64,000 bases of DNA from Glaciecola sp034112105 (GCA_034112105.1 JAWUVZ010000070.1:1-64000), one strand, 5' to 3'. Positions 37,429 to 47,365 are shown, counted from the first letter of the stretch. A program made the numbers and translations. The notes: generated by a model from the sequence alone, not told the origin.

Positions 37429-37437
37429 AGGTGTGTC
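37429..37437 (-). repeat. Dispersed repeat GACACACCT
   Basis: Right arm of the inverted pair with 37398; 22-base loop. Confidence 0.85.
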
Positions 37438-37509
37438 CTAGTTTTGCATCTTTATTCTTAGAAGAGGCACATTAGGTATATCTTTCTGGTCGCTGCTTGT
37501 TGGGAGGAT

Positions 37510-38466
37510 TTAAAATAGTTCGGTGGTAAATTGACGATTCCTGATGGCCATTTTACTCGAAGGGGCTATCTCGCCTAATTTATACTGCGCAGCGCCAGTA
37601 GGCTCAGCTAGGACATACGAAACGTCGTTTTGTATGATTTGCTCATCCGCTTTATTTGGCTTAAGACTAATTCCAACTAATGCATGATTTGGTAAAAAAA
37701 ACATTTGGGCTGGTAACCTTGGGTTATAGGATTTCAGAAGCGCAAGGAAAAGGGTTGACTTACTATCACAGTCGCCTTTGTTGTTTAACATTAATTCTCG
37801 AGGTGCCGCAAAACCAGAGCCATTAGATGAAATACGATTTTCAAGAGTGTCATACGGAATCGTTTGTAGCCAGCTCAATGTGAAATTTATAAACTCTCTG
37901 GCGTTATTCGGAGTGCTCATTTGCTCTTTGATAGCAAGTACAATACCGTTAAGATTATGACTGCTTTCTTTAGCGTAACGAATATGATCTTGTTTAATCA
38001 TCATCTGGCCCATTTCATTCCTAAATGAAATATAGTAGTTTTTCGTTAAGTAATCGGCTTCTGCTTCTTCGTGTTTCTTGTCAAGCGTTGCAGTAATTTC
38101 GTTTACTTGATCTGCTAACTTACCGGTAACTTCCATACTCAAGGAGGCTCCAGAGCGTTTAATTGAGATTTTCGCTACTCTCGGATTTATTGTTTTCGCA
38201 TATTTAAGCAAATTTCTATGAATATAATTTTGAGCGAGAGCTATGCTAAAGGCTGGAGCAGAATTAGGTAAATTGTCGATGTTAGCTTGCGAAAGTAAGA
38301 AATTAAGCTCGCGAACACCATCTACACTTTGCCATTGATAATTGAATTCAATACCTGAGGCAGAAGTGGTTTTAAAAAACTGTGTTTGTTGTGAATTGGC
38401 CTGAAATGGCAAAACCAACATAGCCAACATAATAAGATGGATTATAGCGCTGAACATCTGTTGCAT
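37510..38466 (-). CDS. Exported transglutaminase-like protein
   Basis: The 318-aa product has a signal peptide (about residues 1-25, ending PFQANSQQ). Its C-terminal half shows a transglutaminase-like catalytic arrangement: Cys in NNKGDCDSKSTLFLALL, His in LPNHALVGISL, and an acidic residue in YVLAEPTG. Bacterial members are often cysteine proteases or of unknown role. It lies 18 bases downstream of cysG on the same strand, so co-transcription is likely, but a functional link is not apparent. The N-terminal half is not recognised. Confidence 0.7.
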   Translation of the reverse strand: MQQMFSAIIHLIMLAMLVLPFQANSQQTQFFKTTSASGIEFNYQWQSVDGVRELNFLLSQANIDNLPNSAPAFSIALAQNYIHRNLLKYAKTINPRVAKISIKRSGASLSMEVTGKLADQVNEITATLDKKHEEAEADYLTKNYYISFRNEMGQMMIKQDHIRYAKESSHNLNGIVLAIKEQMSTPNNAREFINFTLSWLQTIPYDTLENRISSNGSGFAAPRELMLNNKGDCDSKSTLFLALLKSYNPRLPAQMFFLPNHALVGISLKPNKADEQIIQNDVSYVLAEPTGAAQYKLGEIAPSSKMAIRNRQFTTELF

Positions 38467-38484
38467 TTTAAGAACCTTACAAAA

Positions 38485-39888
38485 TTATTGGTCTACGTGC
38501 CCTCGTGAAAACCAGTTAAGTGATGAATGTAAATTAACAACGGTACCCACAATAATTAATGTGGGAGGTTTTAACAAAGCTACCTTCGGGTTCTTGACAA
38601 TATTATCAAGAGTCCCAGTCACAACTTCTTGATTTTCCCGTGTTGCAGATTGCACCAGCGCAATAGGCATTTTTGGCGACATCCCATGTTGAATAAGTTT
38701 GTCGCAAATAATAGGTAAGCCAGTCAGGCCCATATAAAACACAACGGTATGATTTTGTTGCACAAGTGCAGGCCAATTCAAATTGATAGTGTCATCTCGC
38801 AAATGGCCGGTTGTGAATGTTACTGACTGGGCATGATCGCGATGCGTCAAAGGTATACCCGCATAGCTTGCAGCACCTGTAGCTGCTGTAATACCGGGGA
38901 CTACTTGAAAGTCGATACCATGTTGAATGAGGGTTTCAATTTCTTCTCCACCGCGGCCAAATACAAAGGGATCGCCTCCTTTTAATCTTACCACTCTATT
39001 TCCAGCTAATGCCTGCCTGGCTAACAGTTCGTTAATATCCTCTTGCGGTATCGTATGATTACTTTGTGCCTTCCCAACATAAATCTTTTCTGCGTCTCTA
39101 CGCACGAGTTCAAGTATTTGTGGGCTGACCAACCGGTCATAAACAACAACGTCAGCTTTTTGCATCAATCTTAATGCTCGGAACGTTAGTAGGTCAGGAT
39201 CTCCAGGACCCGCTCCAACCAAATAAACTTGGCCCGCTGGTTTATCGCCGTTTTTATAGGCAATAAGCGCCTTGTCGAATTGTCGCTCTGCAAGTTTATC
39301 GTTTCCTTGCAGAACGGATTCACCTACATCACCGTCGAGCACCTCCTCCCAAAAGTAGCGCCTATCAGTTACCGAGGAAAGAGCTTCTTTTACTGCATTG
39401 CGGAACTTAGCTGAAAAGTCACCTAATAATCTAATATTGGCTGGTATAACACTTTCTAATTTCTGACGAATGTAGCGCAGCAATACCGGCGCCACACCAC
39501 CGCTGCTCATAGCGATAATGATAGGTGAGCGGTCAACGATAGATGGTGTGATAAATTTACATAGTGGTGTGTTATCGACTACGTTAACAAGCATATGTTT
39601 CGCGTGAGCTATGTCGTGGATATGTTTGTTAACAAAGCTATCATCTGTAGCAACAAAAATCATTTGTTTATCATCGATATCTGAGTCTTCAAATTTTCTT
39701 TCAATTAAAGTGACTTGAGTAGATTCGTTTGCAAGGCGTCTAATTGTCTCACTGACCCAAGGCGATACGATAGTGATCCTTGCGGGAGTCTTTAATAACA
39801 GCTCACATTTTCTAGCGGCAACTTCGCCTGCGCCAACTAATAGGCAATGGATGTGTTCAGCATCGACGAATATCGGGAAATACTTCAT
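38485..39888 (-). CDS. cysG: Siroheme synthase (trifunctional CysG)
   Basis: CysG makes siroheme from uroporphyrinogen III. The N-terminal half (about residues 1-215) is the NAD-dependent dehydrogenase/ferrochelatase with LLVGAGEVAARK. The C-terminal half (from about residue 220) is the SAM-dependent methyltransferase with YLVGAGPGDPDLLT, VRLKGGDPFVFGRGGEE and VPGITAATGAA. The 467-aa length is normal. No nitrite or sulfite reductase genes adjoin it. The 273-base gap upstream contains two same-direction copies of the dispersed repeat. Confidence 0.96.
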   Translation of the reverse strand: MKYFPIFVDAEHIHCLLVGAGEVAARKCELLLKTPARITIVSPWVSETIRRLANESTQVTLIERKFEDSDIDDKQMIFVATDDSFVNKHIHDIAHAKHMLVNVVDNTPLCKFITPSIVDRSPIIIAMSSGGVAPVLLRYIRQKLESVIPANIRLLGDFSAKFRNAVKEALSSVTDRRYFWEEVLDGDVGESVLQGNDKLAERQFDKALIAYKNGDKPAGQVYLVGAGPGDPDLLTFRALRLMQKADVVVYDRLVSPQILELVRRDAEKIYVGKAQSNHTIPQEDINELLARQALAGNRVVRLKGGDPFVFGRGGEEIETLIQHGIDFQVVPGITAATGAASYAGIPLTHRDHAQSVTFTTGHLRDDTINLNWPALVQQNHTVVFYMGLTGLPIICDKLIQHGMSPKMPIALVQSATRENQEVVTGTLDNIVKNPKVALLKPPTLIIVGTVVNLHSSLNWFSRGHVDQ

Positions 39889-40040
39889 TAGTGTGCGCGC
39901 TTGTCATAAAAACTAGATTTGATTATGCGGGTTAACCTTATTCTAATATAGCAATATTTTTAAAGGTAATATTTCATTTTGGACTTAAAAAGTTAACAAG
40001 AGCTTTAATTATAACTTACTGAAAGCGAATTTCTTGTAAC

Positions 40041-40049
40041 AGGTGTGTC
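40041..40049 (-). repeat. Dispersed repeat GACACACCT
   Basis: Intergenic copy between cysG and deaD; same direction as the one at 40086, so no hairpin between them. Confidence 0.85.
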
Positions 40050-40085
40050 TTTTTTGACGTTATATAGTAAAAAAACGGTTCAATA

Positions 40086-40094
40086 AGGTGTGTC
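40086..40094 (-). repeat. Dispersed repeat GACACACCT
   Basis: Intergenic copy, AAGGACACACCT form, 25 bases from the deaD terminator. Confidence 0.85.
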
Positions 40095-40118
40095 CTTATT
40101 CAGGATTTAGGGCAAAAA

Positions 40119-40139
40119 AAAGCCACATAAAGTGGCTTT
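40119..40139 (-). terminator. Terminator of deaD
   Basis: On the minus strand AAAGCCAC (40139-40132) pairs with GTGGCTTT (40126-40119), running into a T-tract (A residues at 40114-40121 on the plus strand). Confidence 0.88.
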
Positions 40140-40161
40140 AATATTTGGTTGTCAGAAACGA

Positions 40162-41907
40162 CTAGTTTTTACGTTTTGGCGGTGTATCGGACCATTCACG
40201 TATATTTAAGCGTTGACCTGCTACCCGTGTTTTGGACAGCGTTTCTTTCGTTTCATTTGGCATACTTTTCGGCAAGTCGACAGTCGTAAAGTTGTCATAG
40301 ATTTCAATAGCACCTATGTTTTTACTGCTGATATTAGCTTCGTTAGCAATCGCACCAACAATATTCCCTGGCTTCGCACCATGAGAATGACCTACTTCAA
40401 TTCTGAAACGCTGCATGCCTTCATCAGGTGTACTTGCGCCTCTTGCTGGACGAGGTTTTCTTTCATTACGGTCGCTTTTGCCGCGTTCAGTGCGTTCATT
40501 GCGACCTTGTCTTCTGCCGTTATCACGTTCACCATGGTCACTGCGTTCATTAAACGTTGGTTTGCTATGCAAATCAGGACGGTCAGACTCTTTCAATAAT
40601 AAAGGTTCATTACCTTGTGCAACTTTAGCAAGTGCAGCCATTATTAAATCGGGAGAAGCTTCAGTTTCTTCCATAATCGATTCGACGATCGGAATGTATG
40701 ACTCAATTGATTCATCATTCATCGCTTCAATAATACTTTGTTTGAAACGCACCAAACGTGACTCATTCAATTGTGTAATTGAAGGAATATCCATGTTTTC
40801 GATACGTTGCTTGGTTGCTTTTTCAATAGCAAACAACAAACGCTTTTCACGATGAGAGATAAATAATATCGCATCACCAGTTCTTCCAGCGCGTCCTGTT
40901 CTACCTATACGGTGAACATAAGACTCGGTATCGTATGGAATATCGTAGTTGATAACATGGCTGACGCGTTCAACGTCGAGACCACGAGCAACAACATCAG
41001 TTGCGACTAAAATATCAATGTCACCACGTTTCAATTTCTCAACCGTTCGTTCGCGCGAATTTTGCGGAATATCACCGTTTAGGGGTTCAACGTCGTATCC
41101 TCGAGCCATCAATTTTTCAGCTAGTTCAACCGTAGCAGTTTTCGTACGCACAAAAATGATCATTCCGTCAAATTCTTCGACTTCCATGATACGTGTGAGC
41201 GCTTCTAATTTGTGATGGCCAGCAACTTGGCAATAGCGTTGCTTGATCATACTTGCTGATGAAACTGTTGATTCAATCTTAATATGTTCTGGATTTTTCA
41301 AATAACGCTTCGTTATTTTCTTAATCGCGTCAGGCATTGTTGCAGAAAATAATGCTGTTTGGCGTTCTGCAGGTGCGTGACTTAAAATAAGTTCAACGTC
41401 ATCGATGAAGCCCATTCTTAGCATCTCATCGGCTTCATCTAGCACCAAAAATCTAAGTTTGTCTAACTTCAGTGTTTTACGCTTTATATGATCGATAATT
41501 CGACCCGGAGTACCTACAACAACTTGCACGCCGCGCTTGAGCTGGCGTATCTGATTATCATAAGACTGACCACCATATACCGGGAGTACTCGAATTTTTT
41601 TCGAAAAGCTGGCATAGACCTGAAACGCCTCAGCAACTTGAATAGCTAGTTCGCGCGTTGGCGCTAATACCAAAAGTTGTGTAGTGTTATCATCTGGGTC
41701 AATATTGGCTAGCATTGGCAGAGCAAATGCAGCCGTTTTACCAGTACCAGTTTGGGCTTGGCCCAAAAGGTCTCGACCATCGAGTAAAAGTGGAATACTC
41801 TTGGCTTGTATTGGAGATGGCTTTTCATAGCCTACTTTTTCTAGCGCTTGTAATAAATGCGCTGGAAGATTTAAATCTTTGAATGTAACATCGACAGTGT
41901 CGGTCAT
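40162..41907 (-). CDS. deaD: DEAD-box ATP-dependent RNA helicase DeaD/CsdA
   Basis: This cold-shock helicase acts in ribosome assembly and mRNA turnover. Motif Q (KPSPIQ), Walker A AQTGTGKT, DEAD box VLDEADEML, SAT, and HRIGRTGRAGR are all present. A basic Arg/Gly/Asn-rich linker (about residues 450-500) precedes a DbpA-type RNA-binding domain (RFRIEVGHSHGAKPGNIVGA), as in DeaD. I start at the ATG at 41907 (581 aa, MTDTVDVTF) rather than at 41937. It is monocistronic and divergent from the TPR lipoprotein gene. Confidence 0.95.
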   Translation of the reverse strand: MTDTVDVTFKDLNLPAHLLQALEKVGYEKPSPIQAKSIPLLLDGRDLLGQAQTGTGKTAAFALPMLANIDPDDNTTQLLVLAPTRELAIQVAEAFQVYASFSKKIRVLPVYGGQSYDNQIRQLKRGVQVVVGTPGRIIDHIKRKTLKLDKLRFLVLDEADEMLRMGFIDDVELILSHAPAERQTALFSATMPDAIKKITKRYLKNPEHIKIESTVSSASMIKQRYCQVAGHHKLEALTRIMEVEEFDGMIIFVRTKTATVELAEKLMARGYDVEPLNGDIPQNSRERTVEKLKRGDIDILVATDVVARGLDVERVSHVINYDIPYDTESYVHRIGRTGRAGRTGDAILFISHREKRLLFAIEKATKQRIENMDIPSITQLNESRLVRFKQSIIEAMNDESIESYIPIVESIMEETEASPDLIMAALAKVAQGNEPLLLKESDRPDLHSKPTFNERSDHGERDNGRRQGRNERTERGKSDRNERKPRPARGASTPDEGMQRFRIEVGHSHGAKPGNIVGAIANEANISSKNIGAIEIYDNFTTVDLPKSMPNETKETLSKTRVAGQRLNIREWSDTPPKRKN

Positions 41908-42110
41908 CGGGTATCCTGAGTGACTGAAAGGGGGCATTGCTGAAGGGTTGTGATAGCCTTCTAAAAAAAGAATTATATAAGAATTAGTGATGACTTACCA
42001 TCATTTCTATGGGTTAGTTCGTAACCACCTGAGTTAGTTAGTAATTAATTGAAATGAAGCTCGTTTTTTATTTCAAAAATAGGTTAAAATACAAGGGAGT
42101 AGCATAAAAA

Positions 42111-44948
42111 GTGGACAGAAGAATGAAAAAAATCAATCATAATCGCAAGCAAAGCATCAATTCAACCAAGAGCATTTTGTCAAAGACGAAAGCGATTAAG
42201 AGAATATCGATTACAGTACTTTTGCTAACGACACTAATCGGTTTGAGTGGCTGTCAAAAGAAAACTAGTGAGGATCATATTTCTGCTGCCAAAGACTTTG
42301 TTGTAAATGGTGACCAACAATCAGCTATTGTTGAACTTAAAAATGCAATTCAAGCGGACCCTAAACAAGCTGAGGCACGTTTTGAACTGGGTAAGTTGTA
42401 CTTGGGACAACACAACTATCAAGCCGCAGAAAAAGAACTCAATCGAGCAATGGAACTTGGTTATTCACCTGCAAAGACAATACCTCTTCTTGCACGAGCT
42501 TATCAACGCACAGGTGCAAATGCCGCGCTTGAGCAAATTGAACATGATATGACGGAGCTAACTTCTGTAGAAAAAGCCGAAGTAGGTTATTACAAGGCAC
42601 AGTCTCTAATTCAACTCAATAAAACAGATGAAGCTTTAGTATTAATCAAAAAGTTAATGCAATTGGATACAACGTCCGTTTATAAAGGCTTAGCTGGTGT
42701 CCTTGATTTAGTATTAGCACAAAATAATGATGTGGCTCTGGAAAGAGCAATTGAATTGCGCAAACAAGCACCGCTCAATAAAGATGTATTGAGTGTTACA
42801 GCTCGTCTTTATCTAATAAATCGAAAAATGACAGAAGCCGCTGACGTTTATGCCCAATATGTAAAAGCAGCGCCAGATGATAATGAAATTCGTTTTATAC
42901 TGGCGAATATGTTGGTTGAGCAAAACAGAACAGAAGAAGCTGAAGTGCATGTTGATCATCTATTGAATATCAATGAACTAAATGCACTATTGAATCAATT
43001 AAAGGGGGTTATCCGCGCAGCAGACAATGATTTTGTCAATGCTCAGAAGTTTTCTGAAGTTGCAATTAGCAACGGTAGCAAAGATCCAATTGTTAGATTA
43101 GTCGCCGGCTATAGCGCGTTTCAGCAAAGTGATTTTGAAACTGCAGTTTCGCATTTATCAATAATTGCTGGGTCACTGCCTGATAATCACGCAGGGCTGC
43201 GCATTTTAGCGGCAAGCCAACTGCAAACAGGAATGACAACAGAAGCATCAGAAGTATTAAAACGATTAGATAGCCTAACGGCTGCTGATGCGACATTATT
43301 TTCATCGGCAGGTTACGAATTACTGCAATCAGGTGAAGCAAAGAAAGCCAAAGCTTTAGTTGAACGAGTTGAAAATATCAGTGAAACTGCTGACGATTTA
43401 ACTCGATTAGGCGTATTAAAACTGAGCCTCAACAACATTGATGGTGTGCTGGACTTGGAAAACGCGGTAGCAAAATCACCTGAGTCTGTGACTGCAAAAA
43501 CAACCTTAGCGACCGCTTATCTTGCGACCAACCAACTCGAAAAAGCTCAAGCTTTGTCGGATGATTGGAAGAAAGAGGCAAGTAGTGACCCACAAGGATT
43601 CCTGTTGGCTGGTGAAGTAGCTCTAAGAAAAAATGATTTGCTCAAGGCCGAAGCTGAATTTTTAAGTGCATCTGCCTTAGCGCCAAACGACAATAAAGTA
43701 AATATGGCGTTAATTGGCCTTGATATACGCAATAAAAAATTAGATGCGGCTACCATTAAGCTAAAAAAGATTATCGGATTATCGCCGGATTATTTACCTT
43801 CATTGACTGCGTACTTTGCGATAAATCAGCAGCAAGGCAAGGCAAACCAAGGTTTGCAGCCAACATTAGCGCAATTGAAGAAAACACCGGAGAATATCAA
43901 TCTCGTTATTTTAGCTGCCAGAATGCATGCTAGCGAATCTAGTTTCGATAAGGCTCTAGAATTGCTAAGCACCATCCCTGCTGATAAAAATGCACCGAAT
44001 GAATTTTGGCCGAGCAAGGGGTTTTCACTATTACAATCCGGTAAAATAAGTGAAGCTGAAGCTCACTATAAAACCTGGATTGAATTGGCGCCAAATAACC
44101 GTGAGGCTGCTCTAGGACAATTGCTCTTACTCGATAGCCAAAATAAATACGGCGATGGCTTAGCACTAACGAAGCGCTATTTAAATGCTAGAGAAGATAT
44201 CCAAATCGAAGTGTTGCAAAGCTATTTTCATGTAATGACTGGTGATAGTGACAGTGCTAGGTCAGTCATCGGTGGATTTACTAAAGAAGTGCAGCAACTG
44301 CCTTTCGTTCGCGGTGTTATGGCGCGAATTAAGTTGACGGAAAAAAACCCGGTTGATGCTGTTGACGACGCTGAAGCTGCCTTTAATGCAAATCAAAATT
44401 TGAAGAATTTACAGGTACTTACGTTGGCATATGACCTAACAGAACAAACTGATAAATCTTATGAGTTATTAGCAACTTATTCTGCTAGCAAGCCTAAAGA
44501 CCTCGGTGCACTCATGATGTTAGCAGAAAAAGAAATGGGTAAAGATAAGACATCTGCAATTGCAAAATATGAGGATGCTTTGGAGTTAAATCAAAATAAC
44601 TTTGTTGTTCTAAATAACTTAGCCTACTTGTTGATGGAGGAAAATAAACTAAGTGACGCCTTTGGGTTTGCAAAACGTGCATTTGATTTAAAGCCAAATC
44701 ACGCAGCAACTGTCGATACTTATGCACAGATATTGGTTCGTCAAAATAAACCGGAAGAAGCATTAGAAGCTTATAATAGAGTGATGAATGAAGATGTACA
44801 GAATGAAGAAATATTCTTAAATTACATCGAAACTTTGTTAATCAACGATAGCAAAATAATTGCAGAACGCAAACTCGAATCTCGCACGCTTTCGTTGCCG
44901 CAGTCAAACGCAAGGTTAGCGGAATTAAAAACGCAATACGGCCTTTAA
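42111..44948 (+). CDS. PrsT-like TPR-repeat lipoprotein (PEP-CTERM/exosortase-associated family)
   Basis: The 941-945 aa product has a basic N-terminus, a hydrophobic stretch and a lipobox LIGLSGCQ (about residues 42-49), so it is probably a lipoprotein. The rest is a long array of TPR-type helical repeats, for example AIVELKNAIQADPKQAEARF, and near the end ALELNQNNFVVLNNLAYLL. The organisation resembles PrsT, the TPR lipoprotein of PEP-CTERM/exosortase systems. No exosortase or PEP-CTERM protein is in the window, so the link is by family only. The start may be GTG at 42111 or ATG at 42123. A GC-rich hairpin follows the stop. Confidence 0.8.
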   Translation: MDRRMKKINHNRKQSINSTKSILSKTKAIKRISITVLLLTTLIGLSGCQKKTSEDHISAAKDFVVNGDQQSAIVELKNAIQADPKQAEARFELGKLYLGQHNYQAAEKELNRAMELGYSPAKTIPLLARAYQRTGANAALEQIEHDMTELTSVEKAEVGYYKAQSLIQLNKTDEALVLIKKLMQLDTTSVYKGLAGVLDLVLAQNNDVALERAIELRKQAPLNKDVLSVTARLYLINRKMTEAADVYAQYVKAAPDDNEIRFILANMLVEQNRTEEAEVHVDHLLNINELNALLNQLKGVIRAADNDFVNAQKFSEVAISNGSKDPIVRLVAGYSAFQQSDFETAVSHLSIIAGSLPDNHAGLRILAASQLQTGMTTEASEVLKRLDSLTAADATLFSSAGYELLQSGEAKKAKALVERVENISETADDLTRLGVLKLSLNNIDGVLDLENAVAKSPESVTAKTTLATAYLATNQLEKAQALSDDWKKEASSDPQGFLLAGEVALRKNDLLKAEAEFLSASALAPNDNKVNMALIGLDIRNKKLDAATIKLKKIIGLSPDYLPSLTAYFAINQQQGKANQGLQPTLAQLKKTPENINLVILAARMHASESSFDKALELLSTIPADKNAPNEFWPSKGFSLLQSGKISEAEAHYKTWIELAPNNREAALGQLLLLDSQNKYGDGLALTKRYLNAREDIQIEVLQSYFHVMTGDSDSARSVIGGFTKEVQQLPFVRGVMARIKLTEKNPVDAVDDAEAAFNANQNLKNLQVLTLAYDLTEQTDKSYELLATYSASKPKDLGALMMLAEKEMGKDKTSAIAKYEDALELNQNNFVVLNNLAYLLMEENKLSDAFGFAKRAFDLKPNHAATVDTYAQILVRQNKPEEALEAYNRVMNEDVQNEEIFLNYIETLLINDSKIIAERKLESRTLSLPQSNARLAELKTQYGL

Positions 44949-44959
44949 TATTAACAACC

Positions 44960-44982
44960 AGGCACTGCATCCTGCAGTGCCT
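44960..44982 (+). terminator. Perfect hairpin after the TPR gene
   Basis: AGGCACTGCA and TGCAGTGCCT form a 10-bp perfect stem with a TCC loop. No T-run follows, so termination may be weak and the channel gene 33 bases downstream may be partly co-transcribed. Confidence 0.6.
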
Positions 44983-45015
44983 ATACTAACTACCTATTAA
45001 GTGGGTTTCACTTTT

Positions 45016-45813
45016 ATGTTCGAATCCATCCGCAGAACCCTGTTTAATTTAAAACAAAACAGGTTTTTCGAATTTTTTGTTATTACTGTCATTATTATTT
45101 CTGCATTAGAGATTGGAGCAAAAACATATGACTTGTCAGAAACATCGTTACTAGTCACTAGTTATCTTGATGTATTTATAACCTTATTTTTCTTAGTTGA
45201 AATAACAATTAGATTTTTATCTGAAGAAAATAAAAAAGATTTCTTTAAATCTGGTTGGAATATTTTTGACACAATAGTAGTTATCATTAGTCTAATTCCA
45301 ATCAATGAATCTGAAATGGCTTTACTTGCACGACTGATCAGAATCTTTCGCGTATTACGTATGATTTCAATTATTCCAGAACTAAGAATACTTATTAATT
45401 CGTTATTACAAGCGTTGCCTCGGTTGGGTTATGTTGTCTTGTTAATGTTTATTATTTTCTATATTTACGCTGCAGTAGGGAGCTTCCTGTTTCAAGATAT
45501 TAATCCTGTTTTATGGGGTAATATTGCTATTTCAATGCTGACGCTGTTCAGAGTGATGACCTTTGAAGATTGGACCGACATTCAGTATGAAACCATGGAT
45601 GTATACCCAATGAGTTGGATATACTATATGACCTTCATATTCTTCACTGCGTTTGCTTTCTTGAATATGGTGATCGGTATTGTAGTTGGCGTAATGGATG
45701 AGGAAATGCATAAAGAACGCCTGAAGTCAGAGCCCTCAATGAATGAACTACAAGATCAGATTAAAGATATCAGGGGGCAGATTCAAATATTGATTGATAG
45801 GGAAAAGAAGTAG
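45016..45813 (+). CDS. BacNav-like voltage-gated ion channel
   Basis: The 265-aa protein has the six-helix layout of single-domain bacterial sodium channels. S1-S3 lie in residues about 20-95. The S4 voltage sensor, LARLIRIFRVLRMI, has Arg every third residue. A pore loop and S6 (FLNMVIGIVVGVMDEEM) follow, then a C-terminal coiled-coil-like tail (LQDQIKDIRGQIQIL). The selectivity filter reads MTFEDWTD, whereas well-studied members have TLESW; the extra Asp could alter Na/Ca preference (inference). I prefer ATG 45016 over GTG 45001; neither has a strong ribosome binding site. Confidence 0.85.
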   Translation: MFESIRRTLFNLKQNRFFEFFVITVIIISALEIGAKTYDLSETSLLVTSYLDVFITLFFLVEITIRFLSEENKKDFFKSGWNIFDTIVVIISLIPINESEMALLARLIRIFRVLRMISIIPELRILINSLLQALPRLGYVVLLMFIIFYIYAAVGSFLFQDINPVLWGNIAISMLTLFRVMTFEDWTDIQYETMDVYPMSWIYYMTFIFFTAFAFLNMVIGIVVGVMDEEMHKERLKSEPSMNELQDQIKDIRGQIQILIDREKK

Positions 45814-45947
45814 TCGCTTCGTTTAAACAAACAAACAAAGCTTAGCTAACTTTTAATTACGGATTAATCGGATAGGTATTTTTGATGCAGGCTAACAGCG
45901 AATTGTTGTGTGCAAACAAACCTAGTGCGCAGAGCAAATAATAAAAT

Positions 45948-45982
45948 AGCGGCAGTCTTAAATTAGACTACCGCTTTTTTTT
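45948..45982. terminator. Terminator between channel gene and tolC
   Basis: AGCGGCAGTCT (45948-45958) pairs with AGACTACCGCT (45965-45975), with one mismatch, followed by an eight-T run. It serves the plus-strand channel gene and may also act for convergent tolC. Confidence 0.85.
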
Positions 45983-46009
45983 AATGTTACTTTACCGCAT
46001 TGCTTAGTT

Positions 46010-47365
46010 TTACATCGCCTGTTTTTTAGGCTTCATGACACGGTTTACAGCTAATAAATCATCTTCAGTAAGCGTGCCTGCAGCACGTTTGAGGTTGATT
46101 ATTGCTGAAATGAAATTATAACGAGCGTCTGCTAAATTGCGTCTCGCATCAAACAAGTTTCTTGTACTATTTAAGACATCTACAATTGTTCTTGTTCCTA
46201 CATCAAAACCAGCTTCTGTCGCTTTTAATGCACTATCGGCTGATACTACTGATTGCTCTAAGGCACGAATTGTAGATATCGCCGCTTTTACGTCGTTGTA
46301 AGAACTTCTTACTGAACGCACGGTTTGACGGTAGACAAGTTCTAGATTTTCACTGGCTATCACGTAGCGACTGCGCGCTTGGTCAGTGCTTGTGCTCACT
46401 CGCCCACCTTGGTAGATTGGTATACTTAAGCTTAAACGTAACGATTGACTATTCAGCGTTGGAAATTCATTCGGAGCTGTACCTTGAATTTCCGTTGTTC
46501 GGTCAACTCTACTAAGTGAAGCAGATAGATCTAACGTTGGGTAATGACCGGACTTTGCAGATGCAATATCTTCCATTGCAATATCTTTTGCGAATCGTTG
46601 TATTAGTAAATCAAAATTAGAGTCTTCGGCCATTTTTAACCAATCGTCTACTTTTTCCGGTGCTGGCTGTGTCGCAGAAAATAAGCTTGTATCTAAAACA
46701 GAAATATCTTTATGGTACTTACCCGTAATTTCGCGTAACTCTTCTAATCGTAACTCTAACTGATTTTCAGCTCGGATTTGGCGTGCGACCGTGTTATCGA
46801 AGTTAGCTTGAGCCTCATGAACGTCTGTAATAGCCGTTAAACCGACCTCAAATCGCTGCTTAGTTTGCTCTAGTTGACGCTCAATAGCTCGCAATTCAGC
46901 TTTCACGAATTCGACACTGTCTTGCTCTCTTAGTACCGCAAGATATGCATTGGTGACGCGAACGATGAGTAATTGTAAAGCTGAAGCTAGATTAGCATCA
47001 CCTTGTTGTGCCACTTTTTCTGCTCTGTCCATACCTACCCAGTTGGCATGGTCGTAAATAGACATGCCCAAATCCAACCCCATGCTGAGTGTGTCAGATT
47101 CAGAATCGATTGTACCAAAGCCGTTAGCAGTTGTGAAAACTTGGTCGCCAGAATTTAGTGAGTAAGAAATTGCACCCGAAAGCTGAGGAAGCAGGTTAGC
47201 TCTGCTCAATGCTATTCCACTGTATGCGAGTTCTTTATCAGCCTTTGCTCGATTAATAACAGGATCATTTTGTAGTGCAAGTTGATAAACTTGAGATAAG
47301 TCGTCTGCTAATACCGATGCAGTAAGAGTGCAACCGATAAATAGTGTAAGTAGCGTTTTCTTCAT
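46010..47365 (-). CDS. tolC: Outer-membrane efflux/export channel TolC
   Basis: TolC is the trimeric outer-membrane tunnel for drug efflux and type I secretion. The 451-aa product starts with a signal peptide (about residues 1-20, SVLADDL) and contains two repeats of the OEP fold, with long helices such as ANFDNTVARQIRAENQLELR and the equivalent NSTRNLFDARRNLADARYNF. The divergent tolC/nudF layout is conserved in gammaproteobacteria. It is a possible partner of the HlyD/ABC exporter at 30-33 kb. Confidence 0.94.
   Translation of the reverse strand: MKKTLLTLFIGCTLTASVLADDLSQVYQLALQNDPVINRAKADKELAYSGIALSRANLLPQLSGAISYSLNSGDQVFTTANGFGTIDSESDTLSMGLDLGMSIYDHANWVGMDRAEKVAQQGDANLASALQLLIVRVTNAYLAVLREQDSVEFVKAELRAIERQLEQTKQRFEVGLTAITDVHEAQANFDNTVARQIRAENQLELRLEELREITGKYHKDISVLDTSLFSATQPAPEKVDDWLKMAEDSNFDLLIQRFAKDIAMEDIASAKSGHYPTLDLSASLSRVDRTTEIQGTAPNEFPTLNSQSLRLSLSIPIYQGGRVSTSTDQARSRYVIASENLELVYRQTVRSVRSSYNDVKAAISTIRALEQSVVSADSALKATEAGFDVGTRTIVDVLNSTRNLFDARRNLADARYNFISAIINLKRAAGTLTEDDLLAVNRVMKPKKQAM

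Larger units (their letters stand above)
37188..37509. other. Intergenic gap with purine-rich and dispersed repeats
   Basis: No gene is seen. From 37345 to 37400 the word GGAATAA (first copy GAATAA) recurs five times at 9-14 base steps and runs into a dispersed-repeat copy. A second, inverted copy follows at 37429, giving a 9-bp stem with a 22-base loop. Confidence 0.6.

Noticed and set aside
37398..37437. Inverted repeat copies as a CRISPR or insertion-sequence end
   Set aside because: There are no evenly spaced direct repeats with unique spacers, no target-site duplications and no transposase between the copies.
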